Source: Planctomycetaceae bacterium | GTDB lineage: Bacteria > Planctomycetota > Planctomycetia > Planctomycetales > Planctomycetaceae | Direction: 5' to 3' | Assembly: GCA_020426505.1 (NCBI GenBank) | Contig: JAGQPX010000159.1 | Span: 1-48,690, forward strand | Length of the DNA: 48,690 bases | In this document: positions 37,716 to 46,253 of the stretch, one piece after another | Numbering within the stretch: the first letter of the stretch is position 1 | How the letters are laid out: each line of letters begins with the position of its first letter | Program-made: the position numbers and the translations under genes | The notes under the pieces: generated by a model | What the model was told of the DNA's origin: nothing | The model's database searches: none | Seen by the model: the letters and a program-made list of their open reading frames with translations, nothing else

Positions 37716-37809
37716 GGGTGGCATGCTCTCACGCCGACAGGCGGGTGAGCATGTTTGTTGCAGCCGCTTTACATGGCGACCCGGCGATCGCCGTGACGCC
37801 ATGCCACCC
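37716..37809 (+). repeat. Dispersed structured repeat, copy B
   Basis: This 94-base unit matches copy A (23444-23539, minus strand). It has the same GGGTGGCA/TGCCACCC closing stem, the GCTCTCACGCCG...GGCGGGTGAGC hairpin, and the ATGGCGACCCGGC-GATC-GCCGTGACGCCAT hairpin. Loops and linker differ while stems are kept. It lies 140 bases upstream of the surface-protein start. Confidence 0.85.
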
Positions 37810-38089
37810 CATTTCAGATCGCGGCTGGGCGAGAACTCGCCCCCCAAGACGCCATGCCCAACTACCGCGACCCGCAGGGCATGACCAAGCCACACGCCAC
37901 AATTTCGAGAGAGAAGCTAATTAGAGCCAGCCGTCGCGTCCGGTGTCAACTGTCGTCATGATTCCCGCCAAAGGATTCAGGAGAGGTGGCCAAACTGGTG
38001 GCCGGCCTTCGCCAGAAGCCGGAACATCAACCGATGACACTGCCCCTCCCTCCGCCGTCTGGCGACGACGGCTACCACCCACAAACGTT

Positions 38090-38123
38090 GGAAGCCGGCT
38101 CGACACTCGTCGAACCGGCTTCC
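38090..38123 (-). terminator. Hairpin downstream of mraY, possible terminator
   Basis: GAAGCCGGCTCGAC and GTCGAACCGGCTTC form a 14-bp stem with one G-T type pair and a 4-base loop, about 90 bases past the mraY stop. There is no T-run on either strand, so termination is uncertain. Confidence 0.45.
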
Positions 38124-38210
38124 GGTCTCTCTCCCTGACGCTGCATGACCGGGCGACGAGAGAGGTCGCGCCGGCGGGTAACTTCACTTGTGTGATTTAT
38201 CGCTTCGCAA

Positions 38211-39314
38211 TCATTGCACCTTCAAACTCGCAACTGCAGAGAGCGCCAACAACGCAGACCCGATCCAGAAGCGGACGACGATCTTGTGTTCGTGTTGGCC
38301 TTTGAACAGGAAGTGATTGTGCAACGGGCTGCACGCGATGAGACGGCTGCCGGTCATCTTGAACCAGCCGACCTGGGCGATGACGCTCAGCGTTTCGATC
38401 ACGAAGACCCCGCCGATCAGCACGAGCAGCACCTCTTGCCGTGTGACGAGGGCGGCCAGTCCGAGGATGCCGCCGAGTGGCAGCGAGCCCGTGTCGCCCA
38501 TGAAGACCTGAGCCGGGTAACAGTTGAACCACAGGAATCCGAGCATGGCTCCGACCATCGCACTGACCAGCACGGCCACCTCACCGCTGCCTGCGATGTA
38601 CGGAATGCTCAGGTACTCAGCAATGACAACGTGCCCAGCGACATAGCTCAGGGCAACGAAAGCAGTGCCTGCGAAGATCATGCACCCACTGGCGAGGCCA
38701 TCGAGACCATCGGTCAGGTTCACACCATTGGAACTGCCGACCAGCACGAGCATGCTCCAGGCGATGAAGCCACTGCCCAGCCAGAGACTCGCATTGCCGA
38801 GCGGCCAGATGAGTTCAAGGCCGAACGGTTTCGTCTGTTGCTCCAGATACAACCACCCACCGGCGATGAGCGACAATGCCAACTGAACGACCAACTTTTG
38901 ACGGACGCTGAGTCCCCGGCGAGTCGTTGCCAGTTTAATCCAGTCATCGACCGCACCCAGGATCGCAAAGCCGATCGTCACGAACAGCCCGACGTGCATG
39001 TAGCGGCTGGACAGATCGCCACACAACAACACTGCTGCCACGATCGCAGCGACGATGAACAGTCCACCCATCGTCGGCGTGTTCGATTTGCCGGCGTGCA
39101 GTTCGTTGAGCTTCTCCGACGCACTGTCGATTCGCTCCCCTGCCCGAGCTTGTAGCCAGCGGATGGCCATCGGCCCCAACAGGATCGCTGTCAGAAACGA
39201 CATCACCGCCGCGAGGGCAATCCGCGCCGTGAGGTACACCCGCGAGTCGCCAGCCGCATGCTGCGACATCTGCTCTTGGAGAGGCGTCAGATGGTGAAGG
39301 AGCCAGAGAAGCAC
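38211..39314 (-). CDS. mraY: Phospho-N-acetylmuramoyl-pentapeptide transferase MraY
   Basis: MraY moves phospho-MurNAc-pentapeptide from UDP to undecaprenyl phosphate, making lipid I at the inner membrane. The 367-residue protein has about ten helices and all key motifs: GKSNTPTMGG near 75-84, DDWIK near 122, NLTDGLDGLA near 199, FMGDTGSLPLGG near 271, and the cytosolic HNHF loop near 333. The start is GTG. It follows murF on the same strand but is separated by 387 bases with a strong terminator, so it probably has its own promoter. Confidence 0.96.
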   Translation of the reverse strand: MLLWLLHHLTPLQEQMSQHAAGDSRVYLTARIALAAVMSFLTAILLGPMAIRWLQARAGERIDSASEKLNELHAGKSNTPTMGGLFIVAAIVAAVLLCGDLSSRYMHVGLFVTIGFAILGAVDDWIKLATTRRGLSVRQKLVVQLALSLIAGGWLYLEQQTKPFGLELIWPLGNASLWLGSGFIAWSMLVLVGSSNGVNLTDGLDGLASGCMIFAGTAFVALSYVAGHVVIAEYLSIPYIAGSGEVAVLVSAMVGAMLGFLWFNCYPAQVFMGDTGSLPLGGILGLAALVTRQEVLLVLIGGVFVIETLSVIAQVGWFKMTGSRLIACSPLHNHFLFKGQHEHKIVVRFWIGSALLALSAVASLKVQ

Positions 39315-39320
39315 GGGAGA

Positions 39321-39413
39321 GCGAGTAGCGAATAGGGAGTAGGGAGTAGGGAGTAGTCACTGGGAGCGGCGACTTGAGAGCTGCTATTCGCTACTCCCTA
39401 CTCGCTACTCCCG
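39321..39413. repeat. Low-complexity AGTAGGG-type direct and inverted repeat
   Basis: The stretch is built of GAGTAGCGAATAGGGAGTAG-like units. GAGTAGCGAATAG (39323-39335) is perfectly inverted at 39384-39396, with further AGTAGGG copies on the left and CTACTCCC copies on the right. It lies directly upstream of mraY and inside the 387-base murF-mraY gap. Confidence 0.75.
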
Positions 39414-39415
39414 TC

Positions 39416-39457
39416 GTAGAAAAAGAGGTGCCGGGAGAGACGCTCTCCCCCGGCACC
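39416..39457 (-). terminator. Rho-independent terminator of murF
   Basis: GGTGCCGGGAGAG (39427-39439) pairs with CTCTCCCCCGGCACC (39443-39457), a 13-bp stem with a two-base bulge. On the minus strand it is followed by TCTTTTTCTAC, a proper T-run. On the plus strand no T-run follows, so the direction is minus, downstream of murF. Confidence 0.88.
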
Positions 39458-39616
39458 CGGTGTAAAAACGGGTTCTACTGTGAAGCGGCGATTGGAGTGA
39501 TCGACCCAGTTAACCACTTTGGCCCAATGCCTGATTTGCTCCCGTCAGAGACGCGAAAGACGGTGCATCAGATTCCCGCAAACCCTCAGCACACAGCAGA
39601 ACCCGCCGCGAATGCC

Positions 39617-39700
39617 TAGTTGATTCGATGAATAGTTGATTAGTTGATGAGACGATCAGCCATTCCTAATCATCTATTCATCTAATCAACTGATCATCTT
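39617..39700. repeat. TTGATT/AATCAA imperfect inverted repeat after murF
   Basis: The left arm (39617-39643, TAGTTGATTCGATGAATAGT and on) is inverted with few mismatches at about 39666-39695. It begins two bases beyond the murF stop. It is built from short GATTAGTTGAT-like words, similar in style to the neighbouring AGTAGGG repeat. Confidence 0.65.
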
Positions 39701-39701
39701 G

Positions 39702-41114
39702 TCACGCCACCGCTCGAAACGGGCGAGTGGTGTCGATCGGTTGTTCCTCCGAAAGTCGTTTCAGTTGTTCAATCACTCGTTCCATCTGCATGCCTCTTGA
39801 CCCTTTGACGAGCACGACGTCGCCCGGTTCGAGCCACATTTCGAGGAGCAGACTTAAGGTGGCCGGGTCCGCACAGGTGCCGATGCAGCCGGCATCCATT
39901 CCGGCGGCATGGGCACGATCAGCAACGTGTCGGGCTTCCCTGCCCCACGCGATCAGCCGATCGATTCCTGATGCGGAGATTTGTTCTCCCAGTTGTTCGT
40001 GATACGTCCGGCTCTCGTCACCGAGTGCCAGCATGTCGCCCAGCACGAGGATGCGTTGTCCCCTGCCCTGCCAGTCGCGGAGCAGATCGACCGCCGCCTC
40101 CATCGATGCGGGACTTGCGTTGTACGTGTCGTCAATGACGGTCCACTCGCCGATGCCCAAAGTGCGGCACCGTCCGTCAACCGGCTCGAACTGTTCAAAG
40201 CCGGTAATGATCTCGTTGGTCGACAGTCCGATCTCGCGGGCGACCGCAACCGTCATCAGAGCCGATGTCAGGTGATGTCGTCCGGCCACTGGCAGTGAGA
40301 AGTCACAACCATCGACGCGGAATGTGATGTCTCTGTTCGTGGTCGTCACGCGACTGGCGACGAAGTCATTGTGCGGTCGTTCGCCGACAAGGATTGTCGG
40401 GCAGTTGGCACGAGAGGCGAGGTGTCTCACGCGATCGTCGTCGCCATTGAGGACAGCGAAGCCGGTCGAGGGGAGTGCTTCGATCAGTTCGCCCTTCGTC
40501 CGACTGATCGTGTTGATGTCTCCGAAGTCATCGAGATGTGACGGAGCGATCCGCGTGAGCAGACCGATCTCGGGGCGTGCTGTCTCGCAGTGCCGACGGA
40601 TCTCCCCCTCGTGCGACGCACCGAACTCCAGTGCGGCAAACTCGTGTTCGGGAGTGATCTCAAGCACGCTCAAGGGGACGCCGATTTCGTTGTTGAAGTT
40701 TCGTGGGCTTTCGATCCCTGCAAACCGTCTTGAGAGAACGGTGTGCAGGAGGTGTCGAGTTGTTGTCTTGCCGACACTGCCCGTCACGCCGATGACGAGA
40801 GTGTCGAGTTGATTTCTGTGCCAGGCGGCGAAGTCAGTGAGTGCTTTGCGAGTGTTGTCGACGCCGATAACGGGCATCGTCGGTTGTGTGATGCGACCCG
40901 GTTCGACAACGCAGGCAACTGCTCCTCGCCTCGCGGCTTCGGTGATGTAGGTATGTCCGTCGTGAGTGTCTCCCGCGATGGCCCAGAACACGTCGCCGGG
41001 GCGCACCGATCGCGAGTCAGTCACGATTCGATCGAAACTGGTTGTGGGTGAGGAAACGTTGATCGCCTGACCGCCGACGGCAGTCAGAAGATCGGATAAG
41101 GAATAAGTCGGCAT
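39702..41114 (-). CDS. murF: UDP-MurNAc-tripeptide:D-Ala-D-Ala ligase MurF
   Basis: MurF adds D-Ala-D-Ala to UDP-MurNAc-tripeptide in the cytoplasm. The 470-residue protein has the Mur ligase order: an N-terminal substrate domain (TDSRSVRPGDVFWAIAGDTHDGH), the ATP loop GVTGSVGKTTTRHLL near 109, ESPRNFNNEIGVPLSVL near 135, the central His/Glu region, and the C-terminal VIDDTYNASPASM and VLGDMLALGDES. The ATG start lies 27 bases after the murE stop, so murE-murF are probably co-transcribed. Confidence 0.96.
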   Translation of the reverse strand: MPTYSLSDLLTAVGGQAINVSSPTTSFDRIVTDSRSVRPGDVFWAIAGDTHDGHTYITEAARRGAVACVVEPGRITQPTMPVIGVDNTRKALTDFAAWHRNQLDTLVIGVTGSVGKTTTRHLLHTVLSRRFAGIESPRNFNNEIGVPLSVLEITPEHEFAALEFGASHEGEIRRHCETARPEIGLLTRIAPSHLDDFGDINTISRTKGELIEALPSTGFAVLNGDDDRVRHLASRANCPTILVGERPHNDFVASRVTTTNRDITFRVDGCDFSLPVAGRHHLTSALMTVAVAREIGLSTNEIITGFEQFEPVDGRCRTLGIGEWTVIDDTYNASPASMEAAVDLLRDWQGRGQRILVLGDMLALGDESRTYHEQLGEQISASGIDRLIAWGREARHVADRAHAAGMDAGCIGTCADPATLSLLLEMWLEPGDVVLVKGSRGMQMERVIEQLKRLSEEQPIDTTRPFRAVA

Positions 41115-41141
41115 GACGCCGCACGATGGAGGGCCGTCGAC

Positions 41142-42647
41142 TCAGTGTGAGCCAACGGGAACAGTGGAAGTGATTTCGGCAATGGCCTCTCGGCAGATGG
41201 CTCGATCGTCAAACGGATGACGTTCGTCGCCGATGATTTGTACGGTTTCATGTCCTTTGCCGGCGACGAGGACCGTGTCGCCCGGCTCGGCTTCCGCAAT
41301 CGCCCAGCGAATCGCCTCGGCTCGATCGGACTCGACATGCAACGTGACGGGCATCTCACGACAGCCGGTCAGAATGGCATCGATGATGTGTTGGGGATGT
41401 TCGTTGCGTGGGTTGTCGCTGGTGACGACAGCGATGTCCGCTGCGCCGGCAGCGCGACCGAGTAATGACCGTTTGCTCTGATCGCGATTGCCACCGGCCC
41501 CGAAGACACACAGAACCCGGCCGCTCGTCACCTCACGGGCTGCCGCGATCGCATGGCTGAGTGCATCATCCGTGTGTGCGTAATCGACATAGACGTTGAC
41601 CGGTGAATGCTCATCGACCAACTCCATCCGACCGGGGACGATGTCGAGAGCTTCGATGCCCTCAGCGATTTCGGTCAGCGGCACGCCGACATGCATCGCA
41701 GCGGCAGCGGCTGCAAGACAGTTACTCACATTGTGCCGGCCGATCAGATGCGTCGTCACGTCGACACTCTGGGTCATTGTTTGTAACCGAAACGTTGTAC
41801 CGTGCGGCGTGAGACGAAGGTCACCCGCCATGAGATCGGCCGATTGGTCGAGGCCGTAGGTCAGCACCTGTGTGCCTGGCGGAGTCTCGCCCAGGAGGGA
41901 GGCGGTCAGGGGATCATCTGCGTTAAGCACGATCAGTCCACGACCCTTGATCTGCTCGAAGATTCGCGCCTTGCTGGCTCGGTAGGTTGCCACGTCGCCG
42001 TGATAGTCGAAGTGGTCCTGCGTGATGTTCGTGATGATCGCGACGTCAAGCAGAGTGCCGGCTGCTCGCGATTGATCGAGGGCATGGCTCGACAATTCGA
42101 TGGCCGCGTATTGTGTTGCCCGGGCAACAGCAGTCGACAGCCATTGTGAAAGAACCTTGGCGGACGGAGTTGTGAGAGTGGCCGGCTCCGCCTCCATGCC
42201 GTCGTTGTATTCGATGGTGCCGATCACGGCCGTCGGCCATCCTGCGGCTTCGAGGATGGATCGCACCAGCCAGGTGACGGTCGTCTTGCCGTTGGTCCCG
42301 GTGACGCCGACGAGCCCCAGCCGCCGTGATGGATATCCAAACAGGGCTTCGCATAGATGAGCGTACGCGCGTCGCACATCGGGCACGATGCACTGTTTCA
42401 CTCGGATGTTTTCGAGCGGCGTTTGTGTGAGAATTGCGGTCGCTCCATTGGCGACGGCATCATCGACGTAGGTCGTCCCCTGCTCGGTCGTTCCGGGGAT
42501 CGCAACGAACAGACATCCCTGCTCACAAGTGCGACTGTCCTCGCTCACACTCTCGACGGCAATGTCTCCACAGCCGACGAAACTCGCCGACGAGAAGAGC
42601 TGTCGCAGACTGACAGGCGTCGCAACGCGGGTGAATGTATGAGGCAT
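41142..42647 (-). CDS. murE: UDP-MurNAc-L-Ala-D-Glu:diaminopimelate ligase MurE
   Basis: MurE adds the third amino acid to the peptidoglycan stem peptide. The 501-residue protein has SEDSRTCEQGCLFVAIPG, the ATP loop GVTGTNGKTTVTWLV, ATLTTPSA, ITQDHFDYHG and the substrate-selecting DNPRNEHP, whose Asp-Asn-Pro-Arg form points to meso-diaminopimelate rather than lysine. The ATG at MPHTFTRV is preferred to a TTG seven codons earlier. No ftsI/penicillin-binding-protein gene lies upstream, unlike the usual cluster. Planctomycetes are known to lack several division genes. Confidence 0.95.
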   Translation of the reverse strand: MPHTFTRVATPVSLRQLFSSASFVGCGDIAVESVSEDSRTCEQGCLFVAIPGTTEQGTTYVDDAVANGATAILTQTPLENIRVKQCIVPDVRRAYAHLCEALFGYPSRRLGLVGVTGTNGKTTVTWLVRSILEAAGWPTAVIGTIEYNDGMEAEPATLTTPSAKVLSQWLSTAVARATQYAAIELSSHALDQSRAAGTLLDVAIITNITQDHFDYHGDVATYRASKARIFEQIKGRGLIVLNADDPLTASLLGETPPGTQVLTYGLDQSADLMAGDLRLTPHGTTFRLQTMTQSVDVTTHLIGRHNVSNCLAAAAAAMHVGVPLTEIAEGIEALDIVPGRMELVDEHSPVNVYVDYAHTDDALSHAIAAAREVTSGRVLCVFGAGGNRDQSKRSLLGRAAGAADIAVVTSDNPRNEHPQHIIDAILTGCREMPVTLHVESDRAEAIRWAIAEAEPGDTVLVAGKGHETVQIIGDERHPFDDRAICREAIAEITSTVPVGSH

Positions 42648-43113
42648 GAGGATCGTTTGTGCGGGCAAAACGGTCCGTCCCCGTCCGGTCGAAGTGCAAA
42701 GTCTTCGCCAGGGGGAGAGATGATGAGTTGTGAAGGGGTTTGGGTCTGTCCGAGAAATGGTTGAGCAGAGCTGCTCGTCGGGAGGGCCGCATTCTGTTCA
42801 TTCGCCAAAAACCGTCAAGCCGACTTTGAGCAAAATTCAAAATTGGAGCATGGTGGTTGTAAGCGTTACATGGGGTGGATACGGTCGCGTGACGGACCAA
42901 CGATAACTGATGTGCAGCGTCTGATCTTGGCGCGACAGACTCCTCATTCCGATTCTGCATTGGATTGGCCCACGGGTCATTCTGAGAATCGCAGCGTTTC
43001 ATCCAACAAAACCTCGAAGGGTTTGGGGCCGAGGAGCGACTTACTTGATGTCGATGGACGGGTAACTCCACCGATCTGCAACGGATTCAGAACATTTGCG
43101 TTGGAGGCATGTT
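42648..43113. other. Divergent intergenic region upstream of murE
   Basis: About 466 bases between divergent genes, which probably contain promoters of both murE and the DUF1559 gene. A small GAGCAG/CTGCTC dyad lies near 42764. Reading frames here resemble no protein family. Confidence 0.45.
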
Positions 43114-44019
43114 ATGAACAGAGGCGCACTGCTCATCGGACTCTTCATTGCCGCATTCCTCTCGAACGGATGCAATCCGGTCGTCGATTCACCAGAGTCG
43201 GACGCTGCCTCTGCGGGAACACTAACCGCATTTGTTGAGACGACCACAACTGAAGTCGCTCAGGACGCGGATGGTGCGGAAGATCGGTTGGTGGATGAGC
43301 CAATCGAGTCTCCCCGAGACTATGACCATGCAGTTGAGATCACGAAACAGACTCCCGGTTATCGGAATCTCCAGAAGATTGGCCTCGCATTTCACGGTTA
43401 TCACGACATCTTCGGGAAGTTCCCACCAGCCGTTCTGACGGGGCCGGATGGCAAGACCCCCTACAGCTGGCGTGTCGAGTTGCTCCCGATCCTCAAGCAC
43501 TACGTCGATGAAATCGATTCTGAGCAATTGAGAGGGAAGACGGACCGTGAGGGCTACTGGAAGCTTATTGAGAATTGTGGATACGATCTCTCACAACCGT
43601 GGGATAGCCCGGCAAATCAAGCGTTCCTGGAGAAGGGCAACAATGTCTTTCGACATCCGACCGACAATGCGGTGTCCACTGCGAGTGGGTTCTACGCGAT
43701 TGTCGGAGAAGGGACGGCCTTCGATCCAAATGAACGTTCCCGTTATGACGACATAAAAGGTTGGCCTGCCTCCACGTTGTTGATCGTTGAGGCTCGTTGC
43801 CGAGAGCCTTGGACTCGTCCCATCGACATTGCATACAGCGATATATCAACGGTCCCACTCCTTGGTGGATTCTCACGACACGGGTTCCTTGCCCTCAGCG
43901 CGGATGGTGCCGTCCACTTCGTTTCGAACGTTGAACCACCAGACGACATTCGAGCGTTCATCAGCAAATCGAAATCAGATTCGTTTGAAATTCCGGGCAT
44001 CCCGTATCGCTACCAATGA
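43114..44019 (+). CDS. DUF1559-family lipoprotein
   Basis: The 301-residue protein starts with a lipoprotein signal (MNRGALLIGLFIAAFLSNGCN, lipobox Leu-Ser-Asn-Gly-Cys). The body has DUF1559 hallmarks: NLQKIGLAFHGYHDIFGKFPPAV near 89-111, PYSWRVELLPIL, and the C-terminal GGFSRHGFLALSADGAVHFVSN. Most family members in planctomycetes carry a pilin-like N-terminal helix, but this one is instead membrane-anchored by lipid. GGAGG precedes the ATG. The function is unknown; family members are often surface-exposed. Confidence 0.88.
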   Translation: MNRGALLIGLFIAAFLSNGCNPVVDSPESDAASAGTLTAFVETTTTEVAQDADGAEDRLVDEPIESPRDYDHAVEITKQTPGYRNLQKIGLAFHGYHDIFGKFPPAVLTGPDGKTPYSWRVELLPILKHYVDEIDSEQLRGKTDREGYWKLIENCGYDLSQPWDSPANQAFLEKGNNVFRHPTDNAVSTASGFYAIVGEGTAFDPNERSRYDDIKGWPASTLLIVEARCREPWTRPIDIAYSDISTVPLLGGFSRHGFLALSADGAVHFVSNVEPPDDIRAFISKSKSDSFEIPGIPYRYQ

Positions 44020-44226
44020 CCAAGTTCAAAATGGACCAAGTGGGCAATTCACGCGACATTCGTTGGCGAACTTCCTGACAATACTCACTGCAAAACGTCA
44101 CCTTGGCACACTTTCTGCGTGCAAAACCGGATAGGGTTGGTACATTCTTCATTAGCAGGACATATTCTCGCAGGCCCAAGGGAACGGGCCTCTGTTCTGA
44201 TCGTTGTGTGACAAGGAGGAGTTCTG

Positions 44227-44607
44227 ATGAAGCGCTCATCGCGGAAGCAACAGGAAATCTGTAAGATACCCATGGCCCTGGATGATCCCGTTCCTGCGGG
44301 AAGTTCGATCTCCATCGAACGACCGGAATGCGTCGAACCGCACCCGCACGCGATTGAGCGGGATGTTCGCAAGCGGCTGGAGAACGAAAAGGGCATCCGC
44401 TTCATGGAGTTGGTCGTGCGTCGCATGCCGGGCGGCATCTGTCTTGATGGCGTGGTTCATACCGATGGCGAGTGTCCCGACGTCGCGAAAGTCGTTCGTG
44501 AAATCGCCAATGTCGAACAAGTGGTCAATCACCTGCTGGTGCTGCCGGCAGTCGACGAAGAGTGCGATATCGAGACGGACTTGAATTCCGCATTCGACCG
44601 TTCGTGA
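44227..44607 (+). CDS. BON-domain-like small protein
   Basis: The 126-residue protein has AGGAGG before its ATG. Residues of about 42-107 look like a BON domain: IERDVRKRLENEKGIRFMELVVRRMPGGICLDGVV followed by DVAKVVREIANVEQVVNHLLVL. There is no signal peptide, and an acidic tail follows. BON domains usually bind phospholipids or other macromolecules, but here the role is unknown. A small AGGCCC/GGGCCT hairpin (44172-44191) lies in its leader. Confidence 0.7.
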   Translation: MKRSSRKQQEICKIPMALDDPVPAGSSISIERPECVEPHPHAIERDVRKRLENEKGIRFMELVVRRMPGGICLDGVVHTDGECPDVAKVVREIANVEQVVNHLLVLPAVDEECDIETDLNSAFDRS

Positions 44608-44766
44608 CGTTGATCGGCAGATTCTTCAACTCTTGGGAATCAACAGGAGAATTCGACTTCACGAGGGGAGAGACATCTGATAGCTTGCGCGGCCCAAGGG
44701 GGCTGCGTCTCCAGGACGGATGACGAGATTCCCCTCGAAGAACAACGTATTGGCACGGAGGCCGTG

Positions 44767-45297
44767 ATGAGTTCTGTCAGTTCTTCTCAACTCGATGTCC
44801 AGATTCGCTGGCTGATCCGCAGGGACATGCCGGAAGTGCTCCGGATCGAAACCGAGAGTTTCGAGTTCCCCTGGACCGAGGAAGATTTTCTCTGCTGCCT
44901 CCGTCAGCGGAACTGCATCGGCATGGTCGCCGAGCGGGATCATCAGATCGTGGGCTTCATGATCTATGAACTCCACAAGTCCCGGTTGAACATTCTCAAC
45001 TTCTGCGTCGCCCCCGAGTATCGACGTCAGGGTGTCGGCACGCAGATGATCGTTAGGCTGATCGACAAACTGTCACAACAGCGACGCAAGGAAATCCTTC
45101 TCGAAGTCCGTGAGCGAAACCTCGACGCTCAGATGTTCTTCAAGACTCAGTCCTTCCGTGCGGTCAAGGTGCTGCGGGCGTATTACGACGACACGACCGA
45201 AGACGCCTACATCATGCAGTTCCGATTGAATCAGCATCAGATGCTGGAGGCGGACTTCGCTCCGACCAATCGCATCTCCGAATACGACGCCGCCTGA
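44767..45297 (+). CDS. rimI: Ribosomal-protein-alanine N-acetyltransferase (RimI-like GNAT)
   Basis: The 176-residue protein is a GNAT acetyltransferase: IRWLIRRDMPEVLRIETESFEFPWTEEDFLCCLRQ at the start, acetyl-CoA loop VAPEYRRQGVGTQMI near 82-96, and EVRERNLDAQMFFKTQSFRAVKVLRAYY, the RimI-type end with the YY pair. It acetylates the N-terminus of ribosomal protein S18 or similar proteins. The ATG at 44767 (after GTG at 44764) is preferred. A terminator follows. Confidence 0.85.
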   Translation: MSSVSSSQLDVQIRWLIRRDMPEVLRIETESFEFPWTEEDFLCCLRQRNCIGMVAERDHQIVGFMIYELHKSRLNILNFCVAPEYRRQGVGTQMIVRLIDKLSQQRRKEILLEVRERNLDAQMFFKTQSFRAVKVLRAYYDDTTEDAYIMQFRLNQHQMLEADFAPTNRISEYDAA

Positions 45298-45340
45298 CGG
45301 TTGCGAATTCGCGACGCCTCCGGCAGAGTGATGACACACC

Positions 45341-45379
45341 CGACGGATCGAGTGCCTCCGTGCTCGATCCGTCGTTTCG
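45341..45379 (+). terminator. Terminator after rimI
   Basis: A perfect 12-bp stem, CGACGGATCGAG (45341-45352) and CTCGATCCGTCG (45363-45374), is followed by TTTCGTT, 43 bases past the rimI stop. It also sits just before the next start, so it separates the two genes. Confidence 0.8.
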
Positions 45380-45403
45380 TTGACTCACCCAGCCGAGGCG
45401 ATC

Positions 45404-46069
45404 ATGACGCTCAAAGAGACGATGTCTGCCCTGAAGAAGATGGGCACCGCTCAGAATCGCAAGGTCTACAAGCGACACGGTTCGGGTGACAACGTCTTCG
45501 GCGTGAGCTTCGCTCAGCTCCGCCCCTTCGCGAAGAAGATCGGCACCGATCACCGGCTCGCTGAGCAACTCTGGGCGTCCGGCAACTCCGATGCACGCAC
45601 GCTCGCGACCATGATCGCAGACGCGGATCAGTACACCGCGACCACCGCTGACGACTGGGTGGCGGACATCTCGTATTACCTGCTGGCTGACATGTTCGCC
45701 CCTGTCATCGCACGGTCGAAGCTCGCAAAAGGCAAACTCAGCAAATGGACTCGATCTCGCAAGGAGTTCGTCCGGCGCTGCGGGTACGACCTGCTGGCCT
45801 GTCTATTGAAGGACCATCCTGAAAAACTCGACGATGCGACGTGCCACGAGTTTCTGCACACGATTGAGAAACAGATCCACGCGTCTCCAAACTATGCACG
45901 TCATGCGATGAACATGGCGATCGCTGCAATCGGTATCTACCGTCCCAGCGTGCGGACGCAAGCCCTCACAACGGCGAAGCGTATCGGGAAGGTTGAAGTG
46001 GATCACGGAGAGACCGGCTGCCGCACTCCCGATGCAGCAAGCTACATTCGCAAAGCGGTCTCTCGCTGA
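45404..46069 (+). CDS. DNA alkylation repair (AlkD-like) protein
   Basis: The 221-residue protein matches the AlkD/HEAT-like family of DNA glycosylases. It has short helical repeats, YGVRMP-type substitute VFGVSFAQLRPFAKKIG near 39-55, LWASGNSDARTLATMIAD, TADDWVADISYYLLAD, and the C-terminal GIYRPSVRTQALTTAKRIGKVEVDHGETGCRTPDA. The ATG at 45404 has GAGG upstream. It may act on alkylated bases; family members of this subgroup are not all proven enzymes. Confidence 0.8.
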   Translation: MTLKETMSALKKMGTAQNRKVYKRHGSGDNVFGVSFAQLRPFAKKIGTDHRLAEQLWASGNSDARTLATMIADADQYTATTADDWVADISYYLLADMFAPVIARSKLAKGKLSKWTRSRKEFVRRCGYDLLACLLKDHPEKLDDATCHEFLHTIEKQIHASPNYARHAMNMAIAAIGIYRPSVRTQALTTAKRIGKVEVDHGETGCRTPDAASYIRKAVSR

Positions 46070-46253
46070 GACTGGCGGTCGCCCGCGGTGACTGGCAAAA
46101 GCGGTGTAACCGGACCGTCCGCCCAGCGTGCTGACGCATTCTGTATCGTGAGTGCAACATCCGACCACCCCCTCCACGTGTGTGAACTAGCGTTCCAACG
46201 GGAAGTCTCCCGGGCCCATTCTTGCGCTCATTCCCTCGAACAACCGAGCTCAC

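Larger units (their letters stand above)
37578..38210. other. Long intergenic region between mraY and the surface-protein gene
   Basis: About 633 bases with no convincing gene. It holds structured repeat copy B (37716-37809), a CATGCCC/GGGCATG hairpin (37853-37883) and a 14-bp hairpin at 38090-38123. Any promoter of the surface-protein gene must lie here but was not identified. Confidence 0.6.
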
